A program made the translations under genes and the position numbers. Below, one piece after another: positions 54,470-64,000 of a stretch of 64,000 nucleotides of DNA (positions within the stretch are counted from its first letter, which is position 1; each line of letters opens with the position of its first letter). The notes beneath the pieces are model-generated. The model was given only the letters and a program-made list of their open reading frames with translations, searched no databases and was not told where the DNA came from. The stretch lies in the NCBI GenBank assembly GCA_904063045.1, contig CAJFCJ010000019.1, forward strand, positions 434,001-498,000, read 5' to 3'. The stretch is from Dimorphilus gyrociliatus. Taxonomy: Eukaryota > Annelida > Polychaeta > Dinophilidae.

Positions 54470-56719
54470 ATGATGAACTCGGAAGATCGTCCAAATACAA
54501 CAAATCAGCCTCCAAAGACGATTTTATCTTTCGTCCTAGACCATAGTGAAGAAGAAAAGGAGCAAAATGATGGAGGCCCCTTCGGAAAATGGCATTCAAT
54601 AATCAATCTGCTTGGAATACTTTATACAAAACTTATTATTCTAGCTGGGATAGCTCTACCAATAACCGAAGCTCTTAGAGCCCAGTGGTATGAAACCCAC
54701 TACGTCGCAGCCTTTTATGTCTACTTATACGGAGTTTCAATATTATTTCTAATTTGGCTATTATTCTCCCTTAGAAAAACCGACCATAAAGTGAAGTAAT
54801 ACATATTTAAAATAGCTTTGCTTGTTTTTTAACAGAATCTTTATGATTCAAAAACTAATTGTATCAATAATCTTTTGAAGTATCTCATATTCTTACAAAA
54901 TTTGTTTTAAGACAATCTCTTGAGTTTGATAACTTCCGTGCAATAGATAAGATTTGCATTGAATTGAATATGGAGATACGATTCTTTTATTTTTTTTTAT
55001 TTGCTTGTTACTTCAAAATATATGACTTGTGTTTTTTTATTTATTAATATATATTCTCTTTTAGACACCAGGTTCACGAAAATCGGGCTTTTTCCGGGAA
55101 TAGATCAACTAGTGAGCATTCGCTTAGTTCTCTTGAACATAAGAGTAGTAACTTGGTACTACAACGGGTTGATGATCCCTCCAGGAGAATAAGTCAGTAT
55201 AGTCTAAATGGGGGTGTCGTTTATAATCCAACGGCCTTGAGTTATGATGACTTTAGAGCGATACCTGAATTTGACACAATTTCTAACACTGTGGGAGAGA
55301 CTACTGAAGAGATAAAAGAGTACATATGCTATCATACAACGACGGCGACTATGAGTCATGAAGGTTCAAGTTTTTATCTTAGACTTGGAGCTATAATTTT
55401 TGCTTTAGCAAACTTAATCTATTTGGCTTTGGAAGTTGAACAAAAATATGGTGAACATCCGAAAAATTGCACAAGTAAACAAGTTATTTATCCAGTTTTT
55501 GTTCATATTGTATTCATTTTATTGCAAACTTTCTTTTTGTTTAAACACAACAAGGTAAAATGCAGAATAGGAGTAATATTTCACTTTTCCAAAATTATTA
55601 TTTTTACAGATTCATCCGGATCAAGGTAGTCCTATTGTTTTTGCAGGCCTTCTACACATTATAGGAACAAATTTTTGTGTATGGATGAGGTATCTGGTAA
55701 GAGAAGTGGAAGAAGGAGTACATATGGCGGATCATGCAAATGATAAAGCTGGTAACGGAAATAACTGTTCATCGCAGAATAGTCTTGTATCAAAAGCTTC
55801 TCCGTACCTCTTCCCTTTCGTTCTCGAGTACAGTCTTATAGCCGCAGCAACAATGATGGTTATGTCGTCAGAATTAACAGTTAGAGTAACAAGCGATTTA
55901 ATAGAAAAAGTTCGAAAGCAATTGAAGAAAAATCAACAATTACGAAAAAGGGCTTCAACTATAAGTAAACCATCCCAGCATATAGAGGAAGGTGTTGAGT
56001 TTCAAAAAGCTCATACGGGAATGTTCACTGGTATAGTTTTCTTGGCTGTATCTGTTATCGGTATGATACTCTTCTTAAACACTTACAACAAAAATAAGAC
56101 GGATAAAAAAGATCTAGCTATCAAAATTCACCATTGTTTCGACATTGGTCTCAATTTGATTATGGCAATAGCATCGATATTGAGTATGATAAGACTCATG
56201 TCAAAGTTATCATATAGCTATTCATCAAAGAATGGTGTAGATCAAGGCTTAATTATATTATCGTCTGGTGGTGGGATCTTACTGAATACATTTATGTTCA
56301 TTGCTGCTGTAACAGGTATTTTTCAAAATGATAACAGGCTAGTCATTCTGAAGTTGAGAAGTGCCCAATCATTTCTTGGTGTAATACAAACGTTGATCCA
56401 GACTACTATGATTATAGATGGATTGCAAAGATATTCTAAGACGCAATCGCAACAGCAGGAGAAACCCGGAAGAAACCATATAACATTCTTAATTGTCGCC
56501 AATTTAGGTATGTGGCTATTTAAAATGGTTCAACTAAAACAACTGGGGTTGGATAGGCAACGAGAATTCTTTGGAAAATTAGCTTGGGCTATTGTTCTAA
56601 ACGTTTGCTTACCATTGCAGTTGTTCTTCCATTTTCACTCAACTGTATGCCTAGCTGATATTTGGGTGAGCGCTTATGAACCAGACGCGGATCACAATGT
56701 TTATATTGTTGACACCTAA
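54470..56719 (+). CDS. Otopetrin proton channel
   Basis: Otopetrins are proton-selective channels of 12 transmembrane helices, used in otoconia formation and acid sensing. Three exons (54470-54795, 55065-55554, 55610-56719) join to 641 aa. The N-terminal exon carries a cytosolic lead and two TM segments (ILYTKLIILAGIALPITEA, FYVYLYGVSILFLIWLLF). A variable loop precedes FYLRLGAIIFALANLIYLAL. The family signature after TM5 reads FAGLLHIIGTNFCVWMRYLV, with the region around FPFVLEYSLIAAATM, and the C-terminal domain follows with IHHCFDIGLNLIMAIAS, SFLGVIQTLIQTT and FLIVANLGMWLFKM. A long loop rich in Lys and Gln lies between the two halves. Invertebrates have several otopetrin paralogues, so orthology to one OTOP number cannot be set. 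Confidence 0.93.
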
Positions 56720-57155
56720 TGTTATAGACTATATAAAAATAAAAAGTATTCAGTCATCGAGTTTAATAACAAAGAAACTCAGTGACCTATCAGTTAACTT
56801 GACACTTCTCAAGCTATACGAGCGTACGATGTACATTGCTCAATGATAAGGGTGTTTTATAGGCCTAGCCTGTGTGAACTGGCCAAAACCTAGTTAAGCT
56901 AACATATATTATATATATATATTATATAAATTTATATACATATATATATATATTATATATAAATATATATACGCAATTTGTATTTACAATAATTAAAATA
57001 GATTTTAATTTTTACTGCCTTTTTCAAGACCAGTTAATAAACAAAGCTGTAATCCAGCAGCTTGAATAAAGAAGCACTTAAGGACAGTTTTTTTTCATTT
57101 TCCTTAACGAATTGTTTTTAGAGCGCTCAGACTTTTGCATAGAACAACATAATGC
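56720..57155. other. Intergenic with TA repeat
   Basis: 3' flank of otopetrin. Nothing else recognised beside the TA tract listed separately. Confidence 0.5.
56903..56972. repeat. TA-rich microsatellite
   Basis: About 70 bp of TATATA/ATTATATA with a near-palindromic centre. Confidence 0.85.
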
Positions 57156-57440
57156 TCATTGTCTTGTCTTAATCTTTAGAGACTTATCGAGTTTACTCTG
57201 TTTAATAGAGAACGTCTTCGGTATTTTTGAACGCTCCTTAAAGTCTGATATTTCTATGTCTTCTTCCATTAAACGTTTTTCAACAGCTGATTTGCATATA
57301 TCAAAATAATTAATAGGTCCCGTTTCAATTATGTGATATAAATCACTTTGGCTTAATCTGTCGTAAAAAAAATGTTCAGAAGGGAAATTTCAACACACGT
57401 GACTTTCTTACCGTATCATTTTAGTAATAATACTGTCCAT
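57156..57440 (-). CDS. Orphan 76-residue protein, two exons
   Basis: Exon 1 57412-57440 (MDSIITKMIR, phase 2) and exon 2 57156-57357 join through a GTAAG donor and ACAG acceptor across a 54-bp intron, typical for this genome. The peptide continues LSQSDLYHIIETGPINYFD and has a Lys/Glu-rich helical second half ending KIKTRQ. The frame stays open upstream to the acceptor at 57458, so this may be only the C-terminal part of a longer protein whose earlier exons could include 57609-57666. I recognise no family. The splice signals and open frame are the support; expression is unproven. Confidence 0.45.
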
Positions 57441-57608
57441 AATTGTAAGTGATAGTAGCTGAAAGTAAACTGTAATTAAACACCGCAATCTTTTATATGA
57501 GATAGTATTTTAGAAAATTACTTACTATCGTTTATTAATAAGAAAAAGTTTAATTATGCAATATCTGAAATTTCGAATGGCGCAAAATACTTCTGGTAAA
57601 AGATTTAC

Positions 57609-57666
57609 CAGGTATACCAGTTTCTTCAAGCAATGTCCTAATGTGTGGGTCAATTGTAGGACAATT
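57609..57666 (-). CDS. Possible additional coding exon of unknown gene
   Basis: A 58-nt segment bounded by AG and GTAAAT. One frame reads NCPTIDPHIRTLLEETGIPG, which looks protein-like. Another possible exon ends at 57723 (donor GTAAGT). I could not build a frame-consistent join to the downstream 76-aa gene in this same frame, though a different frame is compatible. Confidence 0.25.
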
Positions 57667-57912
57667 CTACTTGGAAAAAAAGTTGTAACTCATTTTTTTA
57701 AACGGAAATCATATAAACTTACCGTCGAAGGGTGAAATTGCAATAATAACTTTAAATATTTTTAATATGTATCGTACATTTGTTTAATACCCTCCTAAGC
57801 TGATGGGCTTAAAGAGAGTTTGTTACTTTAATACTGAATTTAAATTAAAACATTCTTTATCGGAAATTGAAATTAATGTATTGGTGAATTTCTAAGGAAA
57901 AAAAGGTCATAG

Positions 57913-59705
57913 TTACGAAGCTTTATGATTATATTTCTCGGCCCTTTTTCCCATATTTTTTCTATACAAAATTTCAGATAATATATTTGAACCTTGACAA
58001 ACTTTTATAGAATGCATTCTAGCAGTATGATAGTTTTTAAATTTTGTTTGGCACTTGGAGCAAGTATACGGCAGCTTGTCAGAATGAGTCCTAACATGGG
58101 CGGCAAGGCTGGTCCTAAGTTTAAATGTTTTCAAGCAGATTTTGCAGACAAAACTCCGGTCAGCTGTAAAGTTTATAAATTTAATTTTATAAGGTATAAA
58201 AAGTTGTATGTATAAGCTGTAAAATTTACATCTATGTATGAATAGGTGATCATTTAATTCGTGATTGGTGAAAAATCTCTTCAAACATATTTGACATGAG
58301 AATTTCGCTTGAGAAGCCGCTACTCCGCATCTTTTCTGATGAACTCTTAGACCTTCATCATTAGTAAATAATTTGTTACACCTGTTTTAAAATAACAATA
58401 TAATTTTGTTATTATTAAATAAATTGTATATTTTTTAGCTTTAAACTTACGTTGAACACTGTTTATCGAATGTTTTCTTTCTATGCCATTTCTTTTCATG
58501 ATACAATAACCTACTATAAGTCGCATAACAATTTTCGCAATCCTTTTCTTTGCAGACGAAAGGTTTAAGGTCATTATGAATAATTTTAGAGTGTTTTACC
58601 AATTTTTGAGCAGTATCAAATGACTTTGAACATCTCTTACAAGTAAATTTCTCACTTCCATGTCTTGTTCTAATATGAAGGGTTAATCTTGACTTGTTAC
58701 CAAACTCTTTATGGCAAATATTACATATTTCTTTAATTGTATGCTCAATGCTGCAATGTTTTCTTAATTCACTTTTTGTAAAGGTTGAAAAGTCACACAA
58801 ATCGCATTTTATTCTCTCATTCCAAATTCTTTTTCTATGCTGTAAGATATGTTCTGCTAATTCTTCTGCAGTGGGCAAGACGATGCTACAATCAGGGTTT
58901 GGACAAATCCAAGAATTATCGTGTTCATTTTCCGTATGTTTTTGAACATCTGAGAAAGTTTCTAAAACTTCAAGACAATTAAAACATATGTTTGAATCGG
59001 TAGAATGTTTATAAATCAAGTGGCATTTCAGAGCTCGATCGGAAACAAATTTCAATCCGCACATCTGACATTGAAGTCCAGATAACTGCAGGCAATGTTC
59101 TAATTGTCTATGAATCATGAGATCGAATACACTTTCAAATACTGCATCGCATTCTCGACAAACTTTGCTACAATCAGAATGTTGTTTAGACACGTGCTTA
59201 TTTAATTTTTTCAAATCGGGTTGTAAAACACCGCACATATCACAGACATGAAAACCTGATATTCGTTTTTTAACACGAGATAAAGTTTCTTCTTGAATCT
59301 CTACTTCTGGTGTAAATATATCATCAACCTCAATATGTAGATTATTTAATTCTGCTGTTTCGCTAATTTCAATATCTTTTTGTTTCATTTTAATAAAAGT
59401 TTGTGACATTTCTGTGAACCATTCTGTTGTTACTAATTGAGGGGACACTAAAAGATAAAATAGTGTATATAATCCATAATACCAATAAAGATAAATAAAT
59501 TTTCAGTACCTGCACTTTCCAATGTACCAGTTACAGAATTCCATCTGATCAAACACAAATCAATGGATGGTTCGATCTCCCAAATGCTTTCTATCTTAAA
59601 TCAAAATCAAGTTTTTATATATGTTATAGATATTTGCAAAAGTAGGCATACCTTCTTTATTATATCCAACCATAAAATTTCAACTTCATCGAACGAACTA
59701 CCCAT
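57913..59705 (-). CDS. C2H2 zinc-finger protein, 13 fingers
   Basis: Five coding exons. Start MGSSFDEVEILWLDIIKK at 59705, then a short exon (IESIWEIEPSIDL), a 1-kb exon and two finger exons, stop at 57913. About 13 C2H2 or C2HC fingers follow one another, for example CDMCGVLQPDLKKLNKH, CRECDAVFESVFDLMIH, CDLCDFSTFTKSELRKH, CNICHKEFGNKSRLTLH, CKRCSKSFDTAQKLVKH and CKICLKTFKLRTSLAAH. Two fingers end in Cys instead of His (VHQKRC, SIKVC). Linkers are short and mostly not TGEKP-like, so a non-KZNF architecture of 4-6 strong DNA-contact fingers is likely. No BTB, ZAD or SET partner domain is visible. Likely a nuclear sequence-specific regulator; no orthologue recognised. Confidence 0.85.
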
Positions 59706-60274
59706 TACCCTGATAAATTATCAATTCAATTCGATTAATAGCATAAATACATTGAAAAGTGAAATTTGACGGTACCTATAAGATCCTGAAAAGTGTAACC
59801 GGTCTCAATTACCTAATTCACCGGTTTGGTCTAGTGGTTAAAATTTATTATATCCATCTCTCTACTATGTTTGCATAATCTCATCTTAAAAATTAATATC
59901 TTTTGCCTCATTTTTAGTATTACTAGACCTTTAAACTGCACAATATAGCAATGTTGTAAAAAGTTCAGAAACTTAAAGATTAAAGTTTTCAAAAACAGGG
60001 TGTACTAATTTAAAGAGGAGTAAGCAACCATATAAATACACAAAAACTGGTAATCTGAATATTTCTCCTTTTACTAAATTCACAGTTTTTCATCATATTT
60101 GAAAGTTAACCATACGAAATAACCCGTTAAAACATCGTTTTATGCAACGTAAAAATATCAAATGATTTCGAGTAAAATTTCTAACAATTGGTTTTTTAGT
60201 ATTTTTTCGAATTTATCTTGAGCGAAGCGTGTTGAAAATCAATAATAGGTCACGAAAATATTGTGTTGTTCAAC
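59706..60274. other. Divergent region between zinc-finger gene and FBXO7-like gene
   Basis: AT-rich head-to-head promoter region. It contains a 14-base tRNA-like A box (about 59826-59840) with no matching B box, so no tRNA is called. Confidence 0.4.
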
Positions 60275-61996
60275 ATGAAAATACGAGTGCATTATAGAAA
60301 TCAACACTTTAAGCTGACTGTCGATGATGAGACGAATATCGAGAAGCTAAAATGTTTGATTAGAGATTTTATATTTACAAATCCCAAGTATTTTACTTTA
60401 GTTTGAACCTCTTAACCCTTAAAAAAGCTCTTGTTAGTAAATTATTTTTTCTCCAGGGACAAGAACAGACCATTCGATATTAGTTTAAATGGACAAGAGC
60501 CACTTAATGTATCTAATGAATGGAAAATTGGAGAAAATTTAGTCAATAGTGACCTGGTTGTTATCTTTCATCAGAAAGCAGAAGATTCTAAAGAATGTTC
60601 GCAATCCGACAACCCTAATAATTCTTCAAGGAAACAAGATAACTTCGTAAATAGGTAAAAAGCAGCATTAAGATTAATCTATTTAATAATTTAATTTTAA
60701 CACGCTATCGATTTACTGCATATTACTAAACAAAACAATATTTACTATTAAAGGTATATGAGGAATCCTTTTCTAATTCGGGAATCAAGGCATAATGACC
60801 TTCCAGATTCACTTGTGAATATGTTTATAAAAGAAAAGATTACTAACCATGAAGAAGCTCTGATAATAGTAATTCATTTATTAATGGTTGAATGTGGATT
60901 TTTAAGCATTGTTTGTATTAAATAAAAACACTTTCTTTTGTCTTAATATATTTAAAACATTGTTTTTTTTATTTATTAAAACAGCATTCCGAAGGCGAGA
61001 GTCCCTTGCCACCTGATTGGAAAAAGTCTGATTTAATCAAATTAGAATATACACATACTCATACACCAGAATTTCAATATTGTCTAACCTGCTTTACAGT
61101 AAGCTCTTCGCTTGTTGTAAACGGATATGCAGAAATATCCGGTTAGCTTTAAAATCCTTATATCAGTTAATGAAATGTTTATAATTATATAATAACTAAC
61201 AGGCAAGAAAATTTGTCGGACAAACTGTAAATTTAAGAAAAAGCTGTTTTTCTTTGGAAAAATTGCAGAAAATACTGATATCAGAAAGTCAATTGTTTAT
61301 AGGAATATGTCTGAGTTTTCTACAACTTTCAAAGATTCTATCTCCATTAAATTACTACTATTGGCAAAAAACTGTAAATATTATTAACATCAAACACTAT
61401 TTAATGTATTCTATATATATATGTAAAAACTATCTATAGTATTCTGAAGAGTAGGTCTGATAATACTGTGTGTTATATCTATATACTTATTTTTTTAAAG
61501 ATGTAGGAGAAGTACTAGAAAATAGCCTTCTCGGTTTAAATTTTGACGTTCAAGTAAGATAACTATTATCTAATTTATCTATTATAAATAATTGTTATTT
61601 TATTAGTTGGCAATTGCAAAATATTTGGATATAAAGTCATTAATAGCACTAAAGGAAACATGTAAAACTTTTAATGACATTTGTAAAGATAATTCTATTT
61701 GGAAGAGATGGTATACAGTAGACTTTGGAAGTTAGTTTCGATATTTTCAATATTAATTTCCTCATTAATATAACATTTATATTTATTTACAGACACTCCA
61801 TTAGTCAATTTAAACATAACTAATTGGTTCGATGTAAGTTAATTCTTAATGAAATTTACTTTAGTACCAATATATCATTTTTCAGATTTATCGGGAGAGA
61901 AGAGTGTCACGTTCGAATAGCGTTCAATTATTTATGCCTTTTCAGTACCAAGGAACTCGTTTCCAATATGTATTTCCTGGATTACCTCTTTTATGA
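60275..61996 (+). CDS. FBXO7: FBXO7-like F-box protein (Ubl, PI31-like FP domain, F-box)
   Basis: FBXO7 is an SCF substrate receptor that also binds the proteasome regulator PI31 and acts in mitophagy. Exon 1 (60275-60386) starts MKIRVHYRNQHFKLTVDD, a ubiquitin-like N-terminus that continues in exon 2 (FDISLNGQEPLN, LVNSDLVVIFHQK). The FP domain follows (HEEALIIVIHLLMVECGF, LPPDWKKSDLIKLEYTHT, FTVSSSLVVNGYAEIS). The F-box is LLGLNFDVQ joined to LAIAKYLDIKSLIALKETC, then SIWKRWYTVDFG, NWFD and IYRERR, as in FBXO7. About nine exons with joins in frame. The vertebrate proline-rich C-terminal tail is missing: the protein ends soon after the F-box module at FPGLPLL, which may be all that is left of it. 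Confidence 0.85.
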
Positions 61997-63019
61997 GATT
62001 TTAAATATGTTTAAACAAATTTTCCCGCTTTTACGGGTATTTTGAATCAAGCTATGAAAATTCTTGCAACGAATGGGAACAACTTAACGGAGGTGAGAAG
62101 TGGAGGATGAATATGCAGAAAAAAAAATAACTTCTATTTGAATGATATAGAGATTTGTCGTAAGACTTTGTTAAATAAATTATAGTTCCATGTTTGTTTA
62201 TTACGACAATCTTATTGAGATTATTGATGGAGTCTCTGTTGATAATTCTTAATTCTTTATATAAACATAGGAGGAGTTTGATCGTATTTACAAACATTTT
62301 AATATATACTAATATATACACCAGAATATTTACATATATCTTTTGAAATACAAATGAAAAAGTATAGTTTCATTCGCTGGATTTTCATCTATTCAACATA
62401 GAAGAATGGAATATAATTATCAAATATCATTTTAACTACGTATTGTATATAAATTACTCTATACAGTAGCTAAGCTTAATTAAAATCTATAAATAGGTAT
62501 AAGACAATAAAAGATAAAGTTATTAAGAACATCATGTTTGGAATTCTGTACAATGTTTTTATTGATAATTCTTCTACATATTCCAAATGTAGTTGCCACA
62601 GTTACAATTTCTTTGATGCGAACATAATAATAGTACATTTTCAACGGACTATTGCGACATTGCATATATACATTTTTGATTCTTTTGTTTTAACCGCGAA
62701 CCTTTTAAACTTTTATAGAAAAATATTAAAGAATTATTAACTAAATAGAGAAATTCTTTATAAATATTGCTAAAACTTTTAGTGACAGTTATATTTTATT
62801 TTTTTTATATATATATATTTTTGGATTGGAATTTGAAACCATGCTTTTTTTGTCTATCAAAACTCCTTTAAACTACTTCCTTCCACCCCAATCTGTGTAT
62901 GCGAACCTCTTACGTTAAGACGAAACACTAATATCGTTTTATATTTTTTGAATGTTTGTAGAGTAAACTAGTAATAATTGTTTTTCTATATATATTTATA
63001 TACATTTGGAGGAGATGAT
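61997..63019. other. Intergenic between FBXO7-like gene and orphan
   Basis: Strongly AT-rich. The ORFs present on either strand are low-complexity Ile/Phe/Lys translations without splice or family support. Confidence 0.5.
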
Positions 63020-63670
63020 ATGGAGAATGAATATTATCTAGATGGAAAAAGGGACTTTAAGGACGATTCGTACCCTTACGTTGAAAAAGTTAACAATTTC
63101 TTTAGTGATGTCTGCCAAGCCGATATTGAAGTTAATGGTCTATTAGATTCCATTAACAACTTATCGTTATCATCCGATCGTAGGGAAAAGTTAACCTTAC
63201 CTCATAATTTATGCAATATTACAACCGAGTCAAGGGCTCCAATACCTACAGAGTTTGCTCATAAGCATGTATCGACTGAAGTAATTAATGAAGTATATGA
63301 AAAATTTTACAAGATGGATATAATGTATAAAAGGCTCCATAGGAAAGTCGAAGAGTTTATCCGTTTAACCCTACCACAGTATCTACAGCATCAAATTGAA
63401 AATTCGTTAAAACCTTTAGAACAAGAAAATTTACGTTTAAAAACTGAATTGTTAAGACATTTAAAACCAGAAGTTAAATCACAGTTTACTCAAACTAACA
63501 CTGAAAGTACCCAAATTTTATCAAAGACTAATATAAAGAATCAATTAAATGAAGATGAAGAGTATTTTAGAGAATTTCCAACTTTTCTACTACAAGAACC
63601 AACACGAACCCGTTTCTTTGGAAATTTTAAGAAAGTTAAATCTACTTTTAAGTTAACAAACGAAAGCTAA
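63020..63670 (+). CDS. Unrecognised coiled-coil protein, 216 aa
   Basis: A single-exon ORF. The ATG at 63020 (MENEYYLDGKRDFKDD) is preferred. An in-frame ATG at 62978 would add 14 residues (MFFYIYLYTF...) translated from a TA-rich tract that looks like leader or promoter. The protein has an acidic, polar N-terminus, a predicted helical middle (VSTEVINEVYEKFYKMDIMY through KRLHRKVEEFI), a coiled coil with heptad Leu (NSLKPLEQENLRLKTELLRH) and a basic C-terminus (FFGNFKKVKSTFKL). It could be a kinetochore or centrosome subunit by shape, but nothing in the sequence fixes that. Confidence 0.6.
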   Translation: MENEYYLDGKRDFKDDSYPYVEKVNNFFSDVCQADIEVNGLLDSINNLSLSSDRREKLTLPHNLCNITTESRAPIPTEFAHKHVSTEVINEVYEKFYKMDIMYKRLHRKVEEFIRLTLPQYLQHQIENSLKPLEQENLRLKTELLRHLKPEVKSQFTQTNTESTQILSKTNIKNQLNEDEEYFREFPTFLLQEPTRTRFFGNFKKVKSTFKLTNES

Positions 63671-64000
63671 ATGAAACTATAACATGTGCTGTTTGTTTTG
63701 AATAGTAAAGGATAATTCTACATATAATATTAGTTTTTCTTCTCCAACTATGGATTATTTGATTAAGATGTAACTTATTTGTTTATTATATATAAAATAC
63801 ATTTAGTAAAATTGTATGCAATGTATAGTTAAAATAGGAAAAGATATTTTTAAATTTAAAAGTAACCAATCATCTGTGCAGTAAATTTAGAAAGGCTGAA
63901 AGCTACAATAAAGTAAACTCTCGTTTTATAGGCGAGTAAATCTCGCGAGATTTCATGCGAGGTAAAAGAATTTAGAAGTTTTGTTTATAGTCTCAAATTT
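63671..64000. other. Right edge, intergenic
   Basis: 3' flank of the orphan, AT-rich, turning CpG-containing in the last 80 bp where the TCTCGCGAGA palindrome lies. Probably the promoter of a gene beyond the window. Confidence 0.4.
63938..63953. promoter_or_regulatory. TCTCGCGAGA palindrome
   Basis: AAATCTCGCGAGATTT is a perfect 16-bp palindrome with the TCTCGCGAGA core known from vertebrate CpG-rich promoters, where BANP binds it. CGAG/GCGAG words surround it. Suggests a promoter close to the window edge. Confidence 0.45.

Noticed and set aside
59822-59890. tRNA-like start with TGGTCTAGTGGTTA, the A box of tRNA-Glu
   Set aside because: No B box (GGTTCGA-type) or foldable anticodon and T arms follow, and downstream sequence is AT-rich. 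At most a tRNA fragment.
62052-62740. Several short ORFs between the FBXO7-like gene and the last orphan
   Set aside because: Ile/Phe/Lys/Tyr-rich low-complexity peptides on both strands, as expected from random AT-rich DNA.

Overview
The window is nuclear DNA of an animal with a compact, AT-rich genome. Most genes are broken by short introns of about 45-90 bp with GTAAG-like donors, and neighbours often sit head to head or tail to tail with only about 100-600 bp between them. The gene set (type-A LGR hormone receptor, otopetrin, SOCS, MYSM1, CRIPT, FBXO7, CCDC174) is bilaterian. MYSM1 together with tiny introns would suit a small-bodied lophotrochozoan such as a miniature annelid, but the species cannot be fixed from the sequence.

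Layout. 1-1.4 kb: no gene seen. 1.4-6.5 kb: RPAP2 (-) and a SOCS6/7-like adaptor (+), divergent. 7.5-21.9 kb: four tandem RING-IBR-RING (RBR) ubiquitin ligase genes on the + strand. Three are long intronless ORFs of about 880-960 codons. The third in order is frameshifted and looks like a decaying copy of the fourth. A fuseless-like multi-pass membrane protein gene (-) lies between copies 2 and 3. 22.6-24.9 kb: synoviolin/HRD1 (-). 25.5-30.5 kb: a glycoprotein-hormone-receptor-type LGR (-), with a dead Tc1/mariner copy in one intron. 30.5-34.4 kb: gene-poor, microsatellite-rich DNA with one CTCF-like site. 34.4-38.0 kb: NXF1-like mRNA exporter (-) without a recognisable RRM. Then PSMC1 (+), a sororin-like nuclear protein (-, tentative), V-ATPase subunit D (+), MYSM1 (-), CRIPT (-), MRPS18B (+), UBA3 (-), CCDC174 (+), otopetrin (+), a 76-aa orphan (-), a 13-finger C2H2 protein (-), an FBXO7-like protein (+) and a coiled-coil orphan (+).

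The strongest candidate for something undescribed is the RBR array. Each copy ends in an Ariadne-like catalytic module (RING1-IBR-RING2 with the transfer cysteine kept, then a helical tail). The three long copies share an unfamiliar 500-residue N-terminal half with a fixed NKRxRW motif and a conserved mid-domain. All four copies have a TTGTGCAAT (C/EBP-type) element 64-211 bp before the start, and two also have a matching AGCCAATCA CCAAT box. Ariadne ligases work with neddylated cullin ligases. The window also holds the NEDD8 E1 catalytic subunit, two cullin-adaptor-type genes, HRD1, a histone H2A deubiquitinase and a proteasome ATPase, though the clustering itself may be chance.

Splice sites were read by eye from GT/AG signals, reading frame and family similarity; no search was run.
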